From CAYUMU01 sp964445985 (GTDB taxonomy: Bacteria > Planctomycetota > Planctomycetia > Pirellulales > S012-138), in the NCBI GenBank assembly GCA_964445985.1, contig CAYUMU010000112.1:1-17942 (forward strand): a stretch of 17,942 bases of DNA, written 5' to 3'. The first letter of the stretch is position 1. Each line of letters begins with the position of its first letter. The notes below the pieces were generated by a model. The model made no database searches. It was not told the origin of the DNA and worked only from the letters and a program-made list of their open reading frames with translations. The position numbers were made by a program, and so were the translations under genes. Below are positions 7,225 through 13,623 of the stretch, in pieces.

Positions 7225-7779
7225 ATGCGTTATTTCACGCCCGAGCTTTATCGGCAATTCAATTCGGCAGACGATGACGTGGCCGATCGCGCGGATGCGG
7301 CTTGGGAAACGGCGCTGGCTGAGTACGAGAAGCATTTAGCCAGCATCAAGGATCGGTTGCCGTCGCTTGTGCGGAGCCTGGCCGATCTTCGCTTGCACGA
7401 TGCAGAAGTCGTGGCGCCGATTGAGGAGATCGCGTCGGGCGGGTTGGGGCCTGCCGCGGAAGTGATCACTCCATTGCAAACTCCCGCGTGGTCCGCGATG
7501 GCGGTGATGACGGTGAAGCATCGGGGGGAGTTCATCACGCTGATTTACAACCTTTGGGATCGAATTCGCCAGGATGCCCCGCCCCCGGATTGGCCGTTCT
7601 CGCAGTACCCGGTGTATTGGCTGTACGATGAACTGGATCTCTCGGCCGATGCCAAGTGGCCGATCATTCATCGGGTATTGTTTAGCGATGGAACGGTCAT
7701 CGAAGTTCCCTTCCAGTCGGTGGCGATCCATAAGTTTAGTTTTTCTGACGCCAACCGTACGGCTAGCGCCGCAAGTTGA
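7225..7779 (+). CDS. Hypothetical protein, DUF4085-like
   Basis: A 184-residue cytosolic protein of unknown function. The opening MRYFTPELY, a helical stretch AWETALAEYEKHLASI (26-41), the LRLHDAEV motif (55-62) and the C-terminal YWLYDELDLS...IHRVLFSDGTVIEV resemble the DUF4085 group, but I assign this by memory of pattern only. The ATG at 7225 was chosen because the family opening begins there; a GTG at 7201 would add eight residues. It sits between eboA (52 nt) and eboB (44 nt to its start) on the same strand, so it is probably co-transcribed. It is not one of the standard Ebo components. Its third codon positions look less GC-rich than those of eboA and eboB, which would fit later insertion into the pair. 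Confidence 0.72.
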   Translation: MRYFTPELYRQFNSADDDVADRADAAWETALAEYEKHLASIKDRLPSLVRSLADLRLHDAEVVAPIEEIASGGLGPAAEVITPLQTPAWSAMAVMTVKHRGEFITLIYNLWDRIRQDAPPPDWPFSQYPVYWLYDELDLSADAKWPIIHRVLFSDGTVIEVPFQSVAIHKFSFSDANRTASAAS

Positions 7780-7811
7780 AGTTGTTCCGAGACCAGTCGG
7801 CGGATGAATAA

Positions 7812-7818
7812 GAAGGAG
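7812..7818 (+). promoter_or_regulatory. Ribosome binding site deciding the eboB start
   Basis: GAAGGAG lies five bases before the GTG at 7824. The in-frame GTG at 7818 overlaps this site and cannot be served by it, so 7824 is preferred. Confidence 0.7.
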
Positions 7819-7823
7819 TGTCC

Positions 7824-8734
<911 letters not shown>

Positions 8735-8735
<1 letters not shown>

Positions 8736-8773
8736 GGGCGGGTAGCGGGGGGCTGGAGAATGGGGGCTAGGGG
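8735..8773 (+). other. G-rich tract with G-quadruplex potential at the eboB stop
   Basis: Runs of four, three, six, five and four G lie at 8735-8738, 8740-8742, 8747-8752, 8762-8766 and 8770-8773, beginning at the last base of the eboB stop codon. The part GGGGGCTAGGGG is shared with the reverse complement of 11058-11084, which sits at the LRR gene stop. Confidence 0.55.
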
Positions 8774-8782
8774 CTGGTAGCT

Positions 8783-8802
8783 GGTTGGTTGGTTGGTTGG
8801 TT
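8783..8802 (+). repeat. GGTT microsatellite, five units
   Basis: Five perfect GGTT units follow the G-rich tract, about 60 nt before the glutaminyl cyclase start. A tetranucleotide run like this may vary in length by slippage. It is upstream of the start signals and does not affect a reading frame. Confidence 0.85.
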
Positions 8803-8853
8803 GGGCTTTTGCGGGCTACTGGCCCTGGGGACTTTGTAGCCAGGAACTACGGC

Positions 8854-8858
8854 AGGAA
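8854..8858 (+). promoter_or_regulatory. Ribosome binding site for the glutaminyl cyclase GTG
   Basis: AGGAA is spaced five bases from GTG 8864. It supports a GTG start, since no ATG lies near the beginning of this frame. Confidence 0.6.
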
Positions 8859-8863
8859 TTACG

Positions 8864-9694
8864 GTGAACTCAGGCAGGAAGCACGATACCGTTGGCAAGG
8901 CATCGCAGGCACGCGGCAATCGCACCGTGTTGTGGCTGCTGTTGGCCCTGCCGGTGGCGGGGGCGCTGGGAAGCGTGGCCTATTTCAATCGCAGCACCGC
9001 GCCGCCGCCCAAGGTAGGCATCGAAATCGTGGCCACGATGCCGCACGACCCGCTGGCCTACACCCAAGGGCTGGTTTGGGAAAACGGCAAATTCTACGAG
9101 AGCACCGGGCATTACGGCCGCAGCGAGTTGCGCCGCGTCGATCCCGCCTCGGGGGGCGTGGAACAGTCGGCGCCGCTCGGTTCTGACTTTTTTGCCGAAG
9201 GCATTGCCCTGGTGGGCGATGAAATCTTCCAACTCACCTGGCGCGAAGGCCAGGCGATTGTGTACGACAAACACACGCTGCAAGAAAAGCGGCGGCACAA
9301 TTTCGCGGGCGAAGGTTGGGGGCTGGCCTACGACGGTAAACAGCTCATCCTCAGCAACGGCACCTCGCAATTGCAGTTCCTCGACCCGGCCACGTTTCAG
9401 GCGCGGCGGACCATCAACGTAACGAGCGGCGGCAGCAGCGTCGAAGACATCAACGAGTTGGAAATGGTCGAAGGCGAGCTGTACGCCAACATCTGGTATT
9501 CCAACCAGATTGCGGTCATCGATCCGGCCTCGGGGCAGGTGAAACGCTGGATCGACCTCTCGGCCCTGGAGCCGCGCCGCGGCCAGGAAGACGCCGTGCT
9601 CAACGGCATCGCCTACGATGCCGCCAACAAGCGGCTGTTTGTGACCGGCAAGCTCTGGCCCCGGCTGTATGAGATTCGCGTGCTCCAGCCCTAA
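8864..9694 (+). CDS. Glutaminyl-peptide cyclotransferase, plant-type, membrane-anchored
   Basis: A 276-residue member of the five-bladed beta-propeller glutaminyl cyclase family (Glu_cyclase_2, papaya type), which turns N-terminal glutamine of peptides into pyroglutamate and releases ammonia. Family signatures are YTQGL (66-70), YESTG (78-82), EGI (112-114), QLTW (123-126), EGWGL (150-154), SNGTS (164-168), NELE (197-200), NIW (209-211), LNGIAYD (246-252) and VTGKLWP (260-266). A single hydrophobic stretch at 22-41 suggests a signal anchor with the propeller in the periplasm. The start is GTG 8864, five bases after AGGAA (8854-8858). It lies 128 nt after eboB on the same strand; a joint transcript is possible but not shown. 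Confidence 0.9.
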   Translation: MNSGRKHDTVGKASQARGNRTVLWLLLALPVAGALGSVAYFNRSTAPPPKVGIEIVATMPHDPLAYTQGLVWENGKFYESTGHYGRSELRRVDPASGGVEQSAPLGSDFFAEGIALVGDEIFQLTWREGQAIVYDKHTLQEKRRHNFAGEGWGLAYDGKQLILSNGTSQLQFLDPATFQARRTINVTSGGSSVEDINELEMVEGELYANIWYSNQIAVIDPASGQVKRWIDLSALEPRRGQEDAVLNGIAYDAANKRLFVTGKLWPRLYEIRVLQP

Positions 9695-9772
9695 GCGGAT
9701 TGGCCCGAAAGGCCACTCGTCAACCGACCCTCGCTCAAGGTAGAACGGTGGGATAGCAAACTGCCGGCCAAC

Positions 9773-9824
9773 AGTCGTCTTTCGCTCCGCGAAAGCACAT
9801 TCTTTCGCGGAGCGAAAGACGACT
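9773..9824. repeat. Perfect 23-bp inverted repeat (REP-like hairpin)
   Basis: The arm 9773-9795 (AGTCGTCTTTCGCTCCGCG...) is the exact reverse complement of 9802-9824, with the 6-nt loop CACATT. It lies between the glutaminyl cyclase and uxs genes. There is no T tail, so a plain intrinsic terminator is less likely than a REP-like element. Such CTTTCGCGGAGCGAAAG units seem familiar from other planctomycete gaps; that is recollection, not a search result. Confidence 0.88.
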
Positions 9825-9859
9825 TGGTTCCTCGTGTAAACCTCAGTCCTCTTAGCGGT

Positions 9860-10843
9860 ATGACGGCGATGGCGACAATCAAACGCATTCTGGTCACCGG
9901 CGGGGCCGGGTTCCTGGGCTCGCACCTGTGCGAACGCCTGGTGCAGCAAGGGCATGACGTGATCTGCCTGGATAACTTTTTCACCAGCCAGAAGGCGAAT
10001 GTGGCCCACCTGCTGTCGCAGCCCAACTTCGACCTGATTCGCCACGACATTACCCAGCCCATCTGGCTGGAGGTCGACGAGATTTACAATCTGGCCTGCC
10101 CCGCCGCCCCCGGCCACTATCAGTACAACCCCATCAAAACCATGAAGACCTCGGTGCTGGGGGCGATCAACGCCTTGGGCATGGCGCGCCGCTGCCGGGC
10201 CAAGATTTTGCAAGCTTCCACCAGCGAAGTTTATGGCGACCCCGAGGAACATCCGCAGCGCGAAAGCTATCGCGGCTCGGTCAACCCGATTGGGCCCAGG
10301 GCCTGTTATGACGAAGGCAAGCGGGCGGCCGAAACGCTGTTCTTCGACTATCACCGCATGAATCGCATCAATATTCGCGTGGTCCGCATCTTCAATACTT
10401 ATGGGCCGCGGATGCACCCTTTCGATGGCCGCGTGGTCTCCAACTTTATTCGTCAGGCGCTGCAGGGCGAAGATATCACCATCTTTGGCGATGGCAGCCA
10501 AACCCGCAGCTTCTGCTATCGCGACGATCTCATCGACGGTTTTCTGGCCATGATGGGTGGGCCGGATGATTTCATCGGGCCGGTCAACCTGGGCAACCCG
10601 GGCGAATTCACCATCAAAGAGCTGGCCGAAACCGTGCTAGAGCTGACCGGCGCCAAGGGCAAGCTCAAGTTCCAGAACCTGCCGCAAGACGACCCCACGC
10701 GGCGGCAGCCCGACATCAGCCTGGCGCGCAAGCATCTCCAGTGGGAACCCAAGGTGCCGCTCCACGAAGGTCTGGCCAAGACCATCGCCTGGTTCCGCTC
10801 GGTCGATATGCGGCACTACCGCCCACCCACGCCCAACTATTAA
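9860..10843 (+). CDS. uxs: UDP-glucuronate decarboxylase (UDP-xylose synthase)
   Basis: A 327-residue short-chain dehydrogenase-type nucleotide-sugar enzyme that converts UDP-glucuronate to UDP-xylose with bound NAD. The Rossmann motif GGAGFLG (14-20), DNFFTS (38-43), ASTSEVYGDPEEHPQ (119-133), catalytic Y150 and K154 (YDEGK) and GPRMHPFDGRVVSNFI (182-197) with GDGSQTRSFCYRDDL (210-224) are close to the standard UXS sequence. No membrane segment is present, so it is the soluble cytosolic form. The ATG at 9860 was taken as the start; ATG 9869 (MATIKRI) is equally possible. An upstream TTG at 9824 was rejected because it lies at the edge of the hairpin. No glycosyltransferase gene adjoins it, so the sugar's destination is unknown; surface polysaccharide is the usual use. 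Confidence 0.94.
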   Translation: MTAMATIKRILVTGGAGFLGSHLCERLVQQGHDVICLDNFFTSQKANVAHLLSQPNFDLIRHDITQPIWLEVDEIYNLACPAAPGHYQYNPIKTMKTSVLGAINALGMARRCRAKILQASTSEVYGDPEEHPQRESYRGSVNPIGPRACYDEGKRAAETLFFDYHRMNRINIRVVRIFNTYGPRMHPFDGRVVSNFIRQALQGEDITIFGDGSQTRSFCYRDDLIDGFLAMMGGPDDFIGPVNLGNPGEFTIKELAETVLELTGAKGKLKFQNLPQDDPTRRQPDISLARKHLQWEPKVPLHEGLAKTIAWFRSVDMRHYRPPTPNY

Positions 10844-10847
10844 ATGC

Positions 10848-10947
10848 CTGACTCAAACGGATTCCAGGTGTGTTCCTTTCGCGGGGAATACGAGCCTTCG
10901 CCGCGGATTCATAACCCGACGCGTTAGCGAGGGAGCCCCCAGAACGT
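10848..10947 (-). repeat. Repeat module B, copy 2 (inverted)
   Basis: This is the reverse complement of module B at 131-231, about nine bases in ten alike. It begins four bases after the uxs stop codon. Its far end overlaps the hairpin at 10916-10965. Confidence 0.8.
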
Positions 10948-10965
10948 CCCTCGCTAACGCGTCGG
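10916..10965. repeat. 19-bp hairpin built on the module B core
   Basis: Arms 10916-10934 and 10947-10965 are exact reverse complements around a 12-nt loop. The core reads GACGCGTTAGCGAGGGA. The left arm belongs to module B; the right arm is an extra inverted copy of its core, absent at the first locus. It may terminate or protect the uxs transcript, or be the structured form of a mobile repeat. Confidence 0.85.
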
Positions 10966-11002
10966 TTTGCAAAGAATCAGGCATTCACAACACCCGGGGC
11001 CA

Positions 11003-11046
11003 GCCGCGCAACAGAACCCGAGCACGCCAGCAACCGTTTTTATCAG
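11003..11046 (+). repeat. Repeat module A, copy 2
   Basis: Identical to 83-127 except for one fewer T in the T run. It is in the same orientation as copy 1, whereas the neighbouring module B is flipped, so A and B do not move as one fixed unit. Confidence 0.85.
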
Positions 11047-11057
11047 CCCACCACTAG

Positions 11058-11084
11058 CCCCCAGTCCCCACCCCCTAGCCCCCC
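11058..11084 (-). other. G-rich tract (minus strand) at the LRR gene stop
   Basis: C runs of five, four, five and six (11058-11062, 11066-11069, 11071-11075, 11079-11084) read on the minus strand as a G-quadruplex-type tract covering the last two glycine codons, the TAG stop and the first bases of the 3' leader of the LRR gene. It shares GGGGGCTAGGGG-like sequence with the tract at the eboB stop. Confidence 0.55.
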
Positions 11085-12073
11085 TTCTTCAAACTACTAA
11101 CCGTACCATCGGGCACGCGCACCTCAGGGCGTTTTTCCTTCAATCGCGCCACGCCTGCTGGCGAAACCTTGCTGCCCTGCAGCCACAGGAGCTTGAGCGC
11201 GGGGATCTTCTGCACGTGTGCCAGGCCGGCGTCGGAAATGGCCGTGCGCCGCAGCTTTAACGATTGCAGTTGGGGTAAAGTCGCTAGCACTTCGAGCCCG
11301 TTGTCGGTAATCAGGGTGGCGTCGAGATCGAGTTCCTTGAGGTGGGGGTGGCCCGCCAGGGCTTCCAGGCCGAGGTCGTCGATCGCGGTATTTTGCAAGT
11401 GCAGCTTTTCGAGGGCGGGCAGCTTGGCCAGGGCCGCCATGCCAGCCCCGCTCACGTGGGTATTCGTGAGGTTCAATTCCTGCAAGTTTGGCAGACCCGT
11501 GAGCCACCGCAGCCCGTCATCGGTAACCGTGGTATCATCCAGCGCGAACTTCTTCAGGTTGGTTAGCCCTCGCAAATGCTGGAGGCCGTCGCTGGTAACT
11601 TTGGTGCGGCTGAGGAGCAAGGTTTCCAGGTCGTTCATGCCTTCCAGGCTGGCCAGGTCGTGGTCGTTGGAAATGGTGTCGGTCAGGCTCAGCACCGTCA
11701 CCTTGCCATCTTGCTGCTTGAACCGCAGCGGCGTGCCTACCCCGGCCCTGCCGAAGCGAACTTCAAACCGATCGGCCACCGCCTTCTGCTCGGCCGCCGT
11801 CTTTACGGCCGGAGGCGGCAACGATTCGGGACCCGGCAGCTGCGGCTCGGGCAGCGCCGGCTCAACCGCGGCCGGCCTGGGCTCGGGCTCCACGTTCGGC
11901 GTTGTGGCCGGAGCGGTGGCCGGCGTGGTCGAATTGGCGGACGTGGCCGAAGTGGCCGTGGTCTTGGGCGCCGGCTCGGGCGTCGAACTATTCACCAGGC
12001 TGGGCGAATCGCTGCAACCCACCGCGGCCACTCCCATCACGCACGCCCAAACAATCATCCACTTGCCAGCCAT
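11075..12073 (-). CDS. Leucine-rich-repeat lipoprotein
   Basis: A 332-residue predicted lipoprotein. The N-terminus MAGKWMIVWACVMGVAAVGC ends in a lipobox cysteine (C20). A Pro/Thr/Ala-rich linker (about 22-95) is followed by a short folded part (PLRFKQQDGKVTVLSL). Seven consecutive 24-residue leucine-rich repeats span 147-314 with no insertion; consensus P-x-L-x-x-L-x-L-x-x-T-x-I-T-D-x-G-L-x-x-L-x-x-L. Repeats of this kind bind other proteins; no enzyme domain is present. The ATG at 12073 was chosen because AGAGGA lies eight bases upstream and the lipoprotein signal starts there; a TTG at 12094 was rejected. It is transcribed away from the enolase-family gene across a 313-nt gap. Confidence 0.87.
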   Translation of the reverse strand: MAGKWMIVWACVMGVAAVGCSDSPSLVNSSTPEPAPKTTATSATSANSTTPATAPATTPNVEPEPRPAAVEPALPEPQLPGPESLPPPAVKTAAEQKAVADRFEVRFGRAGVGTPLRFKQQDGKVTVLSLTDTISNDHDLASLEGMNDLETLLLSRTKVTSDGLQHLRGLTNLKKFALDDTTVTDDGLRWLTGLPNLQELNLTNTHVSGAGMAALAKLPALEKLHLQNTAIDDLGLEALAGHPHLKELDLDATLITDNGLEVLATLPQLQSLKLRRTAISDAGLAHVQKIPALKLLWLQGSKVSPAGVARLKEKRPEVRVPDGTVSSLKKGG

Positions 12074-12081
12074 CGTTTGCT

Positions 12082-12087
12082 TCCTCT
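12082..12087 (-). promoter_or_regulatory. Ribosome binding site for the LRR lipoprotein
   Basis: AGAGGA on the minus strand is spaced eight bases from the ATG at 12073. It decides against the upstream TTG start at 12094, which would place this site inside the coding sequence. Confidence 0.65.
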
Positions 12088-12220
12088 CCCTCAAAGCGAT
12101 TTGCGCGCCCCCCCAATGTCGGTGCTCTTCCTATCGTAGGTTATTCGAGGGCAAGGGGGAAACAGCGATTGTGCAGATGATGCCGGTCGAACCGCCTGGC
12201 CCCCCGCCGCCACGGCAAAA

Positions 12221-12304
12221 TGGGGGATTCCGCGGCAAGTATTCGTGTGGCTGGCCGTCGCTCGGTAAACTCGGGGGCAGACACGCTGCCGCGGTGAGCC
12301 CCCA
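12221..12304 (+). promoter_or_regulatory. Layered long hairpin upstream of the enolase-family gene
   Basis: Three helices stack in register: TGGGGG (12221-12226) with CCCCCA (12299-12304), CCGCGGCA (12230-12237) with TGCCGCGG (12287-12294), and CGTGT (12244-12248) with ACACG (12281-12285). Small internal loops separate them and a loop of 32 nt closes the structure. It ends 82 nt before the ATG at 12387. It may be a structured 5' leader, an operator, or another intergenic repeat. Confidence 0.5.
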
Positions 12305-12386
12305 CTGCGGCCCCGCGAAGAATCCCGCCGTGGTTCCCCACCCTCCCCGCCCGTTGGCTTGCCTGCCGTACAAGGTTGCTTTGCTC

Positions 12387-13502
12387 ATGAAGATCACGCA
12401 TGTGGAGACGTACGCCGTCCGGATTCCGCTCAAGCCCATCCGGCACATGAAATCAGCCTTGGGTCAGCACACGGTTTCCGACTACCTGCTGGTGCGACTC
12501 GGCACCGACACCGGTTTGGAAGGCGCCGGCGAGGCGACCGTGATGGTTCGCTGGAGCGGCGAAACCGTCTGGTCGGCCAAGGCCCTGGTGGACCACGTGC
12601 TCGGCCCGCTCGTGATCGGCCGCGATCCTCATGCCGTGGCCGAGATCGACGCCGCCATGGACAAGGCCGCGGCCCACAATTGGTTCACCAAAAGCGCCAT
12701 CGAAATGGCCTGCTGGGATCTGCAAGGCAAGGCGGCCGGCAAGCCGGTTTACGAACTGCTGGGCGGGGCCTGCCGCGATCGCACGTTCCGCTGCCGGTTC
12801 TCCATGGGGGCGTACGACCTTGATCGGGCACGGCAGGTCGCCACCGAACGCGTGGCCGCCGGCTTCGATACCATCAAGGTGAAGGTGGGCGGGAATCCGG
12901 CGGATGACATTGCCCGAGTAAGAACGGTGCGGGAAGTGATTGGTCCCGACCGCCACCTTACGATCGACGCCAATTGCGGCTGGGATGCCGAGACGGCGAT
13001 TGCGGCCGTGAACGCCATGGCCGAATACAACGTGGCGCTCAACGAGCAGCCTACGCCCGACGGCGATTACGCCGCGATAGCCCGAGTGCGGCGCGAGACC
13101 AAGCCTCCGGTGATGGCCGACGATATGTGCTTCAACCTGATCCACGCCCAAGAGTTGATCCGCAACGCAGGCTGCGACGTGATCAGCGTGTATCCCGGAA
13201 AAAATGGCGGCATCCGCAAGAGCAAGGCCATCGTGGACCTGGCGGCGTCGGCCGGCGTGGCCTGTTCGATTGGCTCGAACCTGGAGTGGGACGTGGCCAC
13301 GGCCGCGATGGGCCACCTGGTGCTGGCCTGCCCCAACATGCAGGTCGAAAAATACCCCGGCGACGTGCTCGGGCCGGACTACCACGAGTTCTCGATCGCC
13401 AAAACGCCGCTGACGATTGCCGGCCCTGCGATCACCATCCCGGACCTGCCAGGGCTGGGGGTGGAGGTGGACTGGGACGTGGTGCGGAAGCACCAGCCGT
13501 AG
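12387..13502 (+). CDS. Mandelate racemase/muconate lactonizing enzyme family protein
   Basis: A 371-residue enolase-superfamily enzyme with the N-terminal capping domain (1-125) and TIM barrel. These enzymes abstract a proton next to a carboxylate, using a magnesium ion. The MLE-type K164-x-K166 (DTIKVKVGG), metal ligands D194 (LTIDANCGWD), E220 (NEQP) and D245 (VMADD) are present with normal spacing. The lysine expected 24 residues after D245 is replaced by Y269 in ISVYPGKNGGI; K272 lies three residues on. The end of the barrel reads CSIGSNLEWDVATAAMGHL. Epimerase, dehydratase and cycloisomerase activities all occur in this subgroup, so the reaction is not assigned. The ATG at 12387 begins the family N-terminus (MKITHVETYAVRIPLK); a long in-frame extension upstream is antisense to the LRR gene and was rejected. 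Confidence 0.88.
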   Translation: MKITHVETYAVRIPLKPIRHMKSALGQHTVSDYLLVRLGTDTGLEGAGEATVMVRWSGETVWSAKALVDHVLGPLVIGRDPHAVAEIDAAMDKAAAHNWFTKSAIEMACWDLQGKAAGKPVYELLGGACRDRTFRCRFSMGAYDLDRARQVATERVAAGFDTIKVKVGGNPADDIARVRTVREVIGPDRHLTIDANCGWDAETAIAAVNAMAEYNVALNEQPTPDGDYAAIARVRRETKPPVMADDMCFNLIHAQELIRNAGCDVISVYPGKNGGIRKSKAIVDLAASAGVACSIGSNLEWDVATAAMGHLVLACPNMQVEKYPGDVLGPDYHEFSIAKTPLTIAGPAITIPDLPGLGVEVDWDVVRKHQP

Positions 13503-13505
13503 GAC

Positions 13506-13522
13506 TACGCACCCTGTGCGTA
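13506..13522. terminator. Small hairpin between convergent genes
   Basis: TACGCA (13506-13511) and TGCGTA (13517-13522) pair around a 5-nt loop, starting three bases after the enolase-family stop. There is no T run, so termination is only a possibility. The rest of the 121-nt convergent gap shows nothing further. Confidence 0.25.
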
Positions 13523-13623
13523 CCCCCCGCGCCGCCGATCGCTTGACGAAGCAGCAAAGCAAACCGCCAGGTTCACTCGGGATCGCCCCGCGGTCTAAGT
13601 GCTCATCGTAAGCTGGCCGCGTG

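Larger units (their letters stand above)
12074..12386. other. Divergent intergenic region, LRR lipoprotein / enolase-family gene
   Basis: This 313-nt region must hold the promoters of both genes. On the minus strand TACGATAG occurs at 12131-12138, 58 nt before the LRR start, but the base pattern 18 bp upstream (TTTCCC) is a poor -35. The plus-strand side holds the interrupted hairpin at 12221-12304. No small gene is supported. Confidence 0.6.

Noticed and set aside
8870..10501. 543-residue minus-strand open frame over glutaminyl cyclase, the hairpin and uxs
   Set aside because: It is antisense to two clearly recognised genes and passes through the palindrome; it has no domain of its own.
11169..12386. 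406-residue N-terminal extension of the enolase-family frame
   Set aside because: It is antisense to the LRR lipoprotein and Ser/Arg-rich. The family N-terminus starts at ATG 12387.
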